Source of the DNA: Bacillota bacterium
Lineage (GTDB): Bacteria > Bacillota > Thermosediminibacteria > Thermosediminibacterales > Thermosediminibacteraceae
DNA length: 5,484 nt
Assembly (NCBI GenBank): GCA_003242255.1
Contig: QGUT01000112.1
Span: 1-5,484 of the forward strand
Direction: 5' to 3'
Under the pieces are notes generated by a model. It ran no database searches, was not told the DNA's origin, and was given only the letters and a program-made list of their open reading frames with translations. The first letter of the stretch is position 1; the number at the start of each line of letters is the position of its first letter. Position numbers and translations under genes: made by a program. This document shows, piece by piece, positions 1 through 5,467 of the stretch.

Positions 1-1449
1 CTCCTGCAGGGCGTACATCTTTTCCATGTCCGGTATCTCGTGGACCCGGTACACAAAGGGGACCTTCAACCAGTACATGTGCTCGGCTATGACCTCATTC
101 GCCGCCAGCATGAACTCTTCTATTATCCTCTCGCCGATCCCCCTGTGTTCTTTTCTTATCTCCACCGGGCGCCCGTTTTCGTCCAGGATCACTTTTGCCT
201 CCTCAAAGTTGAAATCCAGGCTTCCCCTTTCGAAACGCTTGCGGTTCAATTTTGCTGCGAGCTCTTCCATCAGCTTGAAGTCTTCAACCAGATAGTCGTA
301 GCGCTTTATAGTCTCCTGGTCATTTTCCTCGAGAATTTTGTTGACCGCCGTGTAAGTCATGCGCTCGCAGGTCTGGATGACGCTCGGGGTTATCTGATAA
401 CTTTTAACCTTGGCGTTTTCGTCAAAATCGATGATCACGCTCATGGTGAGGCGGGGCACCCTGGGATTGAGGCTGCAGATGCCGTTGGAGAGCTTGGGAG
501 GCAGCATGGGAATCACTCGGTCCACGAGGTACACGCTGCAGCCCCTCTTCCTCGCTTCCTTATCCAGAGGAGTATCTTCCCTCACGTAGTAACTCACATC
601 GGCTATGTGGACCCCCAAGCGGTAGCCGCCGGGTATCCTCTTCACCGATACCGCGTCGTCCAGGTCCTTGGCATCTTCGCCATCAATCGTCACTATCTTT
701 TCCTTCCTCAGGTCCAACCTGCCTTCCAGTTCCTCTTCGCTGATTTCTTCCGGTATCTGCTCGGCCTGCCTTAAAACCTTCTCCGGGAATTCCAAAGGCA
801 GATCGTACTTTTTTATGACCGCCAGTACGTCGATGCCCGGTTCATCGCCGTAGCCCAGGACCTCGATCACGCGGCCCTCGGGATTTCGCCGCCCTTCGGG
901 CCACCGGGTAATGCCCACCACCACTTTCTGGCCCGTTTGGGCCCCGGCCGTGGCGTCTTTGGGGATAAAAATATCAAAGTAAAACCTCTTGTCGTCAGGG
1001 GTCACAAAGGCAAACTGCTTTCCGCATTCGATGGTACCTACTACCTTGGTGGAAGCCCTTTTCAATATCCGGACTACCTCGCCCTCGAGCCTCCCACCGC
1101 TGGGTTTGAAGAGGGGCCTTACAATCACCCGGTCCCCGTGCACAGCACCGTTCAGGTTTCCAAGGCCGACGTATACGTCTTCCATTTCTGGATTGTCCGG
1201 GATCAGGAAGGCATAGCCCCGCGGGTGGCCCTCCAGGTGGCCTACTATCAGGTTCATCCGCTCCGGGAGGCCGTACCTGCCCTTTCGGTTTTTCACCACG
1301 AGGCCTTCCTTTTCCATGGACTGGAGCGTCTTGAGCAGCAAGTCCGCATCCCTTATGTCAAGGTCCAAAGCTACGAGGATTTCCCCTTCGTTCATGGGCT
1401 TATATTCTTCACTTCTCATCAGTTCCAGGATTTTATCTTTAAGTCTCAG
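1..1449 (-). CDS. rnr: Ribonuclease R, N-terminal 483 residues (3' end beyond the window)
   Basis: RNase R is a processive 3'-to-5' exoribonuclease of the RNB family that degrades structured RNA and, with tmRNA, defective mRNAs. My translation of the minus strand is open from the stop at 1486-1488 to the left edge. Residues 1-62 match the N-terminal winged-helix region (LELMRSEEYKPM, then a KEGLVVKNRKGRYGLP hairpin). About 64-130 and 134-225 are two cold-shock-type OB domains (GHPRGYAFLIP; GKQFAFVTPDDKRFYFDIFI). The RNB catalytic domain starts near 245 with TIDGEDAKDLDDA at 254-266; D256, D262, D264 and D265 are the expected Mg-binding aspartates. It continues through YLVDRVIPMLPPKLSNGICS to PFVYRVHEIPDMEKMYALQE at the edge. 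The rest of RNB and the S1 domain must lie to the left. The CTG start at 1447-1449 is chosen because GGAGG sits 9 nt upstream; the first ATG (1417-1419) would remove ten conserved-looking residues and has no good RBS. Confidence 0.96.
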   Translation of the reverse strand, partial: MRLKDKILELMRSEEYKPMNEGEILVALDLDIRDADLLLKTLQSMEKEGLVVKNRKGRYGLPERMNLIVGHLEGHPRGYAFLIPDNPEMEDVYVGLGNLNGAVHGDRVIVRPLFKPSGGRLEGEVVRILKRASTKVVGTIECGKQFAFVTPDDKRFYFDIFIPKDATAGAQTGQKVVVGITRWPEGRRNPEGRVIEVLGYGDEPGIDVLAVIKKYDLPLEFPEKVLRQAEQIPEEISEEELEGRLDLRKEKIVTIDGEDAKDLDDAVSVKRIPGGYRLGVHIADVSYYVREDTPLDKEARKRGCSVYLVDRVIPMLPPKLSNGICSLNPRVPRLTMSVIIDFDENAKVKSYQITPSVIQTCERMTYTAVNKILEENDQETIKRYDYLVEDFKLMEELAAKLNRKRFERGSLDFNFEEAKVILDENGRPVEIRKEHRGIGERIIEEFMLAANEVIAEHMYWLKVPFVYRVHEIPDMEKMYALQE

Positions 1450-1456
1450 CTTGGAT

Positions 1457-1463
1457 CCCCTCC
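1457..1463 (-). promoter_or_regulatory. Ribosome binding site supporting a CTG start of rnr
   Basis: On the minus strand GGAGGGG precedes CTG (1449-1447), with 9 nt between GGAGG and the start. No ATG, GTG or TTG lies in frame between the upstream stop and this site. The next in-frame ATG is at residue 11 and has only a weak GGA upstream. The resulting N-terminus, (M)RLKDKILELMRSEEYKP, has the length and helix pattern expected of clostridial RNase R. The CTG start is inferred from this, not proven. Confidence 0.6.
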
Positions 1464-1513
1464 ACCGAATTTTATCTGAAACTCTTTAAATAGTTTTCCC
1501 GATCTTTCCATTC

Positions 1514-1542
1514 ATTTTACACCCTGCCTTTAATTTTAGCAA
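1514..1542 (-). promoter_or_regulatory. Putative sigma-A promoter of rnr
   Basis: On the minus strand TTGCTA (1542-1537) and TAAAAT (1519-1514) are separated by 17 nt, with a TG directly before the -10. This would start transcription near 1507 and give a leader of roughly 55-60 nt before the CTG start. The -35 matches the consensus in four of six bases, so this is moderate support. In many clostridia rnr is instead read from an upstream secG or eno; here the divergent small gene upstream requires a local promoter. Confidence 0.45.
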
Positions 1543-1571
1543 GTTCTCGGCCAAAATGCCAAAAAGTAATC

Positions 1572-1599
1572 TTGATTTGCCCTCAATCTCAGGTAAAAT
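1572..1599 (+). promoter_or_regulatory. Possible promoter of the DUF6485-type gene
   Basis: TTGATT (1572-1577) and TAAAAT (1594-1599) are 16 nt apart upstream of the TTG start at 1620. The predicted transcription start would fall at about 1605-1607, right at the Shine-Dalgarno sequence, leaving an unusually short leader. Either the leader really is short or the true promoter lies elsewhere in the AT-rich gap 1486-1605. I see no better pair there. Confidence 0.3.
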
Positions 1600-1605
1600 T
1601 TTTAT

Positions 1606-1614
1606 GGAGGTGAG
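1606..1614 (+). promoter_or_regulatory. Ribosome binding site fixing a TTG start
   Basis: GGAGGTGAG, a near-perfect anti-16S match, lies 7 nt (counted from GGAGGTG) before TTG at 1620-1622. The ATG at 1604 overlaps this site and its frame hits a stop within a dozen codons, so TTG is the supported start. Confidence 0.75.
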
Positions 1615-1619
1615 CACTT

Positions 1620-1823
1620 TTGGAATGTATCATAAATAAAAACAAAACTTTCTGCAATTGCACGTACGAGCCCTGTCCCCGCAAGGGGCGCTGCTGTGAG
1701 TGCCTGCACTACCACCGGAAAAGCGGCGAGCTGCCGGCCTGCTACTTTTCAAAAGAAGCCGAAAGGACTTACGACAGGTCCATAGAATTTTTCATCGAGA
1801 ATTACAAAAAGATCCGCTTTTAG
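1620..1823 (+). CDS. Small Cys-rich protein, DUF6485-like
   Basis: This 67-residue protein of unknown function resembles the DUF6485 family of anaerobic bacteria. The family match is recalled from the pattern, not searched. Eight cysteines at 3, 12, 14, 19, 25, 26, 28 and 41 crowd the first two thirds, in the motif CNCTYEPCPRKGRCCECL (12-29), followed by H30 and H32. This arrangement suggests zinc or another metal bound by Cys/His, which is an inference. The C-terminal third (KEAERTYDRSIEFFIENYKK) looks like a helix. There is no signal peptide or membrane segment, so it is probably cytoplasmic. Translation starts at TTG behind a strong RBS. The gene is monocistronic: divergent from rnr, convergent with rubrerythrin. 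Its last codons and TAG stop are built into the left arm of the shared terminator stem. Confidence 0.85.
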   Translation: MECIINKNKTFCNCTYEPCPRKGRCCECLHYHRKSGELPACYFSKEAERTYDRSIEFFIENYKKIRF

Positions 1824-1847
1824 GCTTGCGCCTAAAAGCGGATCTTT
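1808..1847. terminator. Bidirectional rho-independent terminator between convergent genes
   Basis: AAAGATCCGCTTTTAGGC (1808-1825) pairs perfectly with 1830-1847, giving an 18-bp stem closed by the 4-nt loop TTGC. Reading minus, the stem is followed by a T-run (complement of the A-run 1806-1810), which suits termination of the rubrerythrin transcript. Reading plus, the tail is only TTT from the stem base. The left arm contains the final codons and TAG of the Cys-rich gene; rubrerythrin's stop is 2 nt beyond the right arm. Confidence 0.92.
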
Positions 1848-1849
1848 CA

Positions 1850-2380
1850 TCACTCCTCGACGACCCTCTCGTAGAATCCCTTCGGGTGGTCGCAGGCCGG
1901 GCACTTCTCGGGGGGTTCGGTGCCCACGTATATGTAGCCGCAGTTCCGGCAGCGCCACATTACCGGCTTTTCGCTCTTGAAATGGGTGCCTTCTTTGAGT
2001 TCGGCGAGCAGCTTCCTGTATCTTTCCTCGTGGACCTTTTCGATTTCGGCCACTTTTTCGAATCTCTCGGCGATTTCGGTAAAGCCTTCTTCTCTTGCGA
2101 TTCTCGCAAATTCCTTGTACATACTGGTCCACTCGTAGTTCTCACCCGATGCGGCTTCCTCAAGATTTTTTGCAGTATCGCCGATGAGGCCTAAGTACTT
2201 AGCCCACATCTTTGCATGTTCCTTTTCGTTGTCGGCAGTTTCCGCAAAAACAGCGGCGATTTTCTCGTAGCCTTCCCTTTTGGCGACCGAGGCGAAATAT
2301 GTATACTTGTTCCTTGCCTGAGATTCACCTGCAAAGGCTTCCCATAGATTTTTTTCGGTCCTTGTCCCTTTTAATTCCAT
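1850..2380 (-). CDS. rbr: Rubrerythrin (non-heme diiron peroxidase)
   Basis: Rubrerythrin reduces hydrogen peroxide to water in the cytoplasm of anaerobes, taking electrons through its rubredoxin domain. The 176 residues are the usual full length. Residues 1-130 form the ferritin-like four-helix domain. The diiron ligand pattern is E19 (GESQARNKY), E52xxH55 (DNEKEH), E80xxE83 (GENYEWT) and E114xxH117 (EKVHEERY), so nothing needed appears to be missing. Residues 140-176 are the rubredoxin domain, with iron-binding C144xxC147 (WRCRNCGY) and C160xxC163 (KCPACDHPKGFYE). ATG at 2380-2378 follows AAGGAGG with 7 nt spacing. The gene has its own promoter and a Fur/PerR-like operator and ends at the bidirectional terminator. 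Slipin lies upstream on the same strand with no obvious terminator between them, so some read-through is possible. Confidence 0.97.
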   Translation of the reverse strand: MELKGTRTEKNLWEAFAGESQARNKYTYFASVAKREGYEKIAAVFAETADNEKEHAKMWAKYLGLIGDTAKNLEEAASGENYEWTSMYKEFARIAREEGFTEIAERFEKVAEIEKVHEERYRKLLAELKEGTHFKSEKPVMWRCRNCGYIYVGTEPPEKCPACDHPKGFYERVVEE

Positions 2381-2399
2381 CCTGCAGCCTCCTTATAAG

Positions 2400-2414
2400 T
2401 AATAATTATTATTA
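2400..2414. promoter_or_regulatory. Fur/PerR-family operator in the rubrerythrin leader
   Basis: TAATAATTATTATTA is a perfect 7-1-7 inverted repeat centred on 2407. It differs from the PerR consensus TTATAATnATTATAA at one position per half-site, and likewise from the Fur consensus TGATAATnATTATCA. It lies a few bases downstream of the expected transcription start (about 2417) and just before the RBS, where a bound repressor would block transcription. Peroxide-responsive PerR control of rubrerythrin is known in clostridia, so PerR is the favoured regulator. AT-rich sequence makes chance palindromes more likely, which tempers the call. Confidence 0.6.
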
Positions 2415-2423
2415 TCATCATCT

Positions 2424-2452
2424 AGTATACAACAAGCATTTCAATATTTCAA
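2424..2452 (-). promoter_or_regulatory. Sigma-A-like promoter of rubrerythrin
   Basis: On the minus strand TTGAAA (2452-2447) and TATACT (2429-2424) are separated by exactly 17 nt. Transcription should begin near 2417, immediately before the palindromic operator, and leave a leader of about 35 nt with AAGGAGG (2394-2388) in it. Confidence 0.75.
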
Positions 2453-2469
2453 GGGCCATGAAGAATATT

Positions 2470-3399
2470 TTACCTTTCGCTCCCAAATAATTTCATTAGC
2501 TCCACAGGGATCGGAAATACAATCGTGGAATTCTTTTCCGAACCGATTTCGCTCAAAGTCTGAAGCTGCCTGAGTTGTAAAGCTCCAGGATTCTTCGAAA
2601 TGATATTCGCCGCCTCCGAAAGTTTTTCTGCAGCCTGCAGCTCGCCTTCCGCCCTTATTATCTTGGCCCTTCTCTCCCTTTCGGCTTCAGCCTGCTTGGC
2701 CATGGCCCTCTTCATCTCTTCCGGAAGTTCTATGGACTTGATTTCGGTGGCCGTCACCTTAATGCCCCACGGGTCAGTGGCCCGGTCCAGTTCTTCCCTC
2801 AGCATCTGGTTTAATTCCTGCCGCCTGGCCAGAATTTCGTCCAGCTCGTACTTCCCCAGTATAGCCCTCAACATGGTCTGGGCGAGAAGACTGGTCGCGC
2901 TGAAGTAATTTTGAACCTTCAGGACAGCCAGTTCCGCCTGGGAAACGTTAAAATACACCACGGCGTCGATTATCACGGGGATGTTGTCCTTCGTTATAAT
3001 CTCCTGGGGCGGCACATCGATGGTGGCGGTCCTCATGTCGACTACCAACAGGCGGTCTATCCCAAAGGGCATTATTACGTTTATGCCTGGCCCCGCCACG
3101 TAAGCGAATCTTCCGAACCTCAGGAGAACTCCCCTCTGGTACTCGTTTACGATTTTAATCGTGTTCGCCATAAGCGAAATGAGAATCACCAATAGAACCA
3201 GGGACACCACAGGATTCCCCGCCATTAGGGAAACCAACAATATCACCGCAGATACGGCCGAAGTGAGAGCAATGATTGACGTTCGCCTTGAATTGACAGC
3301 CAATCCTATCCACAATGCTACCAGAAGTATCTCGACAAACAACATGGTGAAGTTGGCGACTCTAAAAAAGCTCCCGAACGGATCAGTAAAGTAAAACAT
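2470..3399 (-). CDS. Slipin / SPFH (Band 7) membrane protein
   Basis: Slipins are stomatin-like membrane-anchored scaffolds that oligomerise and are thought to organise membrane microdomains. Of 309 residues, about 15-35, 42-60 and 63-83 are hydrophobic and look like three membrane segments; typical bacterial slipins have a single short hydrophobic anchor, so this N-terminus is long. The SPFH domain follows: NEYQRGVLLRFGRF (85-98), GPGINVIMPFGIDRLLVVD (103-121), TATIDVPPQEIITKDNIPV (124-142), then LRAILGKYELDEIL and WGIKVTATEIKSIELPEEM. About 228-265 is a charged, Ala/Glu-rich coiled coil (KQAEAERERRAKIIRAEGE) typical of the family. ATG at 3399-3397 follows AAGGAGG with 5-6 nt spacing. The usual partner NfeD is not adjacent: the next gene upstream is divergent and rubrerythrin lies downstream. 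No convincing promoter was found in the 3400-3534 gap; TAAAAT at 3439-3434 is the best -10. Confidence 0.92.
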   Translation of the reverse strand: MFYFTDPFGSFFRVANFTMLFVEILLVALWIGLAVNSRRTSIIALTSAVSAVILLVSLMAGNPVVSLVLLVILISLMANTIKIVNEYQRGVLLRFGRFAYVAGPGINVIMPFGIDRLLVVDMRTATIDVPPQEIITKDNIPVIIDAVVYFNVSQAELAVLKVQNYFSATSLLAQTMLRAILGKYELDEILARRQELNQMLREELDRATDPWGIKVTATEIKSIELPEEMKRAMAKQAEAERERRAKIIRAEGELQAAEKLSEAANIISKNPGALQLRQLQTLSEIGSEKNSTIVFPIPVELMKLFGSER

Positions 3400-3468
3400 A
3401 TGAACCTCCTTCCCCTATTTATTCTTCTCTCTTATTTTAACATCTTTTCCAGCTATCTAACACAATCA

Positions 3469-3498
3469 TTGAAACCTGCACAACAATGGGATTATAAT
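3469..3498 (+). promoter_or_regulatory. Sigma-A-like promoter of the hotdog thioesterase
   Basis: TTGAAA (3469-3474) and a consensus TATAAT (3493-3498) are 18 nt apart. Transcription would start near 3505, giving a leader of about 30 nt before the ATG at 3535. This position also argues against the longer reading frame that is open upstream from 3400. Confidence 0.75.
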
Positions 3499-3521
3499 AA
3501 TATAAGTTATGGTCATGAAGC

Positions 3522-3530
3522 GAGGTGTGA
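3522..3530 (+). promoter_or_regulatory. Ribosome binding site deciding the thioesterase start
   Basis: GAGGTGTGA precedes ATG at 3535-3537, with 7 nt from GAGGTG to the start. The frame is open back to 3400, but the extra 45 residues would begin with no RBS, overlap the promoter and do not look like a hotdog protein, so the ATG at 3535 is preferred. Confidence 0.75.
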
Positions 3531-3534
3531 AATT

Positions 3535-3966
3535 ATGGAAACAATAAATCGAGGACTGAGACAGGATACATTTAAAGAGATCGTTCTAGATTTTAATAAT
3601 GCGCCCTTTGCCCAGTTAGCGGGATTTAAATTGACCGAAGTGGGCAACGGCACGGCTACCATCGAATTACAAGCGGAGAGGAAACTTTTAAATTCGGCGA
3701 ACATACTGCACGGCGGCGTATCGGCAGCCCTCTGCGATACAGCCATGGGTTTTGCGGTAAAAAGTTTAGGGACGATTTCTATCGTCACTGCGGAGATGAA
3801 AATCAACTATTTGGTTCCCATAAAGTTCGGGGAAAAAGTAAAAGCCATCGGAAGAGTAGTTAAAGCCGGCCAGAACCTCTGCGTAGCTGAAGGTGAAATT
3901 ATAAACGAGGAAAACCAAGTTGCGGCAAAGTCCCTGGGAACTTATTTCGTCTTAAAAAACTCATAA
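3535..3966 (+). CDS. PaaI-family hotdog-fold acyl-CoA thioesterase
   Basis: Proteins of this family hydrolyse acyl-CoA or aryl-CoA thioesters to free CoA and carboxylate in the cytosol. The 143-residue length from ATG 3535 is typical. The central family signature is clear: LLNSANILHGGVSAALCDTA at 51-70, with H59-G60-G61 at the start of the hotdog helix and D68 in the place of the catalytic acid. TAEMKINYLVPIKFGEKVKA (85-104) is the usual second strand pair, followed by the RVVKAGQNLCVAEGEI strand and a C-terminal SLGTYFVL strand. The substrate cannot be told from sequence. No paa or fatty-acid genes are nearby, so a general housekeeping role is likely, as an inference. It has its own promoter, is divergent from slipin and converges on the D-amino-acid enzyme, overlapping it by 6 bp with no intervening terminator. 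Confidence 0.93.
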   Translation: METINRGLRQDTFKEIVLDFNNAPFAQLAGFKLTEVGNGTATIELQAERKLLNSANILHGGVSAALCDTAMGFAVKSLGTISIVTAEMKINYLVPIKFGEKVKAIGRVVKAGQNLCVAEGEIINEENQVAAKSLGTYFVLKNS

Positions 3967-5070
3967 AACCTTTTTGGTCCCGTTTCTCATATCCACTTCG
4001 ATTATTTTCTCCACTTCTTCACCCCGGTGTCCCACCAAAAAGCTCGTCATGTTGCAAGCGGCGCAGGCGTGGTTGGGGATTATCCGCACTTTGTCTCCCA
4101 CTTGGAGGGCGGTTTTCCCCTTAATTTCCATTTTCCCCACTTCTTCCGAAAGGCTCACCAGAGTAAGTTCAGGATGGCCTATAACGGTACCGTAGCCTTT
4201 CAGAAGAGATGTCCCGTGCGCTCCCCGGTCCAGGCCCAGGCATTTGCTGCCCACATCCACGAGGAGCTCGCCGGCCCTCGGCTTTGAAATCACCGTCCCC
4301 ATGACGGTGAAAGCACATCTTTCAAAGGGCACAACTCCAAGGGAAGCCTGAATCGAATCGTAAAAAACGTAATTTCCCGGCCTCAATACGTTGATCCTCT
4401 CGTCCTCCAGCACGTGCCTGAAAGTGGGCGTGCTGCCGGTGGCGATGATCTGTAAATTAAATCCCGCTCTTTCGAGACTTTCGGCGGCCGTCCTCAAGGC
4501 CCTTATCTCATCGTGGGCGACATTCTTTATCTCCTCGGGGCTTCCGACTCCGTAAACGTGGCCCGGATGGGTGGCAATACCCGTAAGCTTTAGATTTTTA
4601 TGCGCCGAAAGTTCTTCGGAGAGCTTTTTTATATCCTCGGGCAAAACGCCAAATCGCTTAAGGCCGCTGTCCACAATTATCAGGTACTCGAGGGCAATCC
4701 CGGCCTCTTCGAGGGCCCGGTTGATTTGTTCCGCCGCTTCCATGCAGTCCAGGCTAAGTATTATGCGGGCTTTTTTCGCGAGATCTACTACCCTTTTTAT
4801 GTTTTCTCTTCCCGCCACCGGATATGCCACCATAATGTTCGTAAATCCCTTTTCGACCAGTTTTTCTGCCTCCAACAAGGTCCCCACCAAAAATCCTTCG
4901 GCACCAGCCGCCTTCTGCAAGGCCGCGATTTCCGTGCTCTTGTGGGTCTTCACCATGGGCCAGAGGCTTTTTCCGCTTTTTTGCGCAAGCTCCGCCGCTT
5001 CTTCGATGTTTTTTTCGAGGACGTCCAGGTCCACCAGAAAGGCAGGCGTAGAAAGGTCCCAGATTTTCAT
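3961..5070 (-). CDS. PLP- and metal-dependent D-threonine aldolase / D-serine dehydratase (DSD1) family enzyme
   Basis: This is a fold-type III PLP enzyme (alanine racemase-like N-terminal barrel plus C-terminal beta domain) acting on D-beta-hydroxy amino acids such as D-threonine (aldol cleavage), D-serine or D-threo-3-hydroxyaspartate (dehydration). At 369 residues it is full length. STPAFLVDLDVLEKNI (7-22) opens the barrel. K41 in MVKTHKS is the expected Schiff-base lysine. DSGLKRFGV (134-142), THPGHVYG (167-174), the phosphate-binding ATGSTPT (210-216) and RPGNYVFYD (230-238) follow. The C-terminal IPNHACAACNM (331-341) carries the metal motif H334-x-C336. His-x-Cys is the form I recall for D-serine dehydratases, whereas D-threonine aldolases have His-x-Asp, so a dehydratase is slightly favoured. 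ATG at 5070-5068 follows AAAGGAGG (5086-5079) with 8 nt spacing. The RBS lies inside the end of the upstream broken gene, suggesting an operon. Confidence 0.92.
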   Translation of the reverse strand: MKIWDLSTPAFLVDLDVLEKNIEEAAELAQKSGKSLWPMVKTHKSTEIAALQKAAGAEGFLVGTLLEAEKLVEKGFTNIMVAYPVAGRENIKRVVDLAKKARIILSLDCMEAAEQINRALEEAGIALEYLIIVDSGLKRFGVLPEDIKKLSEELSAHKNLKLTGIATHPGHVYGVGSPEEIKNVAHDEIRALRTAAESLERAGFNLQIIATGSTPTFRHVLEDERINVLRPGNYVFYDSIQASLGVVPFERCAFTVMGTVISKPRAGELLVDVGSKCLGLDRGAHGTSLLKGYGTVIGHPELTLVSLSEEVGKMEIKGKTALQVGDKVRIIPNHACAACNMTSFLVGHRGEEVEKIIEVDMRNGTKKVL

Positions 5071-5071
5071 T

Positions 5072-5395
5072 TTAATAACCTCCTTTCAAAAGTTTCGCCG
5101 CCTTTGCCATCTCTTCGGCATCTTCTCCGGAAATCGAGCAGGGAAAATACCTCGCCCTCTGGTAAATATGCATCCACATAAGTACTGCAAAAACCTATCA
5201 TAAATACGAAGCCGCCTATCTTTAAAATAGCCTCCAAATTTTCCGGAACTATATATTCATCGTATTCGGGAAAACTATTTCCTATGCCCCACTCTCCCGG
5301 TCTTCGATTGTCTCCATTTTCCCCACAAAGGCCCTTCCAATGGTGCCTATAACTTCCGATATTCGGCTGGAAAATTCCTTTATCTCCACTTTCAA
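5072..5395 (-). pseudogene. Small membrane-protein gene split by two apparent frameshifts
   Basis: I do not recognise the family. Three successive stretches look coding on the minus strand. In the first frame, from about 5395 to the stop at 5284-5282, it reads KVEIKEFSSRISEV then GRAFVGKMETIEDRESG. In a second frame, from about 5284 to 5190, it reads SFPEYDEYIVPENLEAIL then KIGGFVFMIGF. Back in the first frame, to TAA at 5074-5072, it reads AVLMWMHIYQRARYFP then SGEDAEEMAKAAKLLKGGY. Joined, these give about 108 residues with one membrane helix (KIGGFVFMIGFAVLMWMHIY) between a charged N-terminal part and an Ala/Lys-rich helical tail. The breaks coincide with homopolymers: adding one G to the G4 run (5290-5287) and removing one T from the T5 run (5193-5189) would restore one frame. 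The start is unclear: TTG 5395 and GTG 5389 lack an RBS. A continuous 110-codon frame (5399-5067) also exists, but its two ends look like shadows. It ends one base before the next gene's ATG. Confidence 0.45.
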
Positions 5396-5430
5396 GCAAT
5401 CATTTCTACGCTGACTTTCGCAGATATTAT

Positions 5431-5467
5431 AAAGACTCCTGCGGAACATTCCCCCGCAGGAGTCTTT
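5431..5467. terminator. Terminator-like hairpin at the right edge
   Basis: AAAGACTCCTGCGG (5431-5444) pairs perfectly with CCGCAGGAGTCTTT (5454-5467): a 14-bp stem with a 9-nt loop. The A-rich 5' base and T-rich 3' base are terminator-like in both directions, but neither side has a long T-run (ATAATA follows on minus, CCTATCTTC on plus). It most likely ends a minus-strand gene entering from beyond position 5484. The spacer 5396-5430 shows no further feature I can support. Confidence 0.65.

Noticed and set aside
40..1479. Long plus-strand open frames opposite rnr
   Set aside because: They are antisense shadows: the minus strand encodes an unbroken RNase R with catalytic and domain motifs, and the plus frames contain no recognisable protein.
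1545..1566. GGCC/GCC and repeated CCAAAA motifs between rnr and the Cys-rich gene, as an operator
   Set aside because: The stem is only 3 bp and the direct repeat 6 bp, which is not above expectation for this AT-rich gap.
3434..3465. Minus-strand promoter for slipin (TAAAAT at 3439-3434 with TTGTGT at 3465-3460 or TTAGAT at 3460-3455)
   Set aside because: The spacers are 20 and 15 nt and the -35 matches are poor. Some promoter must exist in this gap, but the sequence does not single one out.
3400..3534. 45-codon N-terminal extension of the hotdog thioesterase, hydrophobic at its start and resembling a signal peptide
   Set aside because: It covers the TTGAAA/TATAAT promoter, its ATG has no RBS, and the 143-residue form matches the family length. 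The hydrophobic look comes from T-rich intergenic DNA.
5426..5431. TATAAT on the minus strand next to the right-edge hairpin, as a promoter for the broken gene
   Set aside because: The -35 position falls in the hairpin and reads GGGGAA, and there is no extended -10. It is most likely a chance match in the terminator's AT-rich tail.
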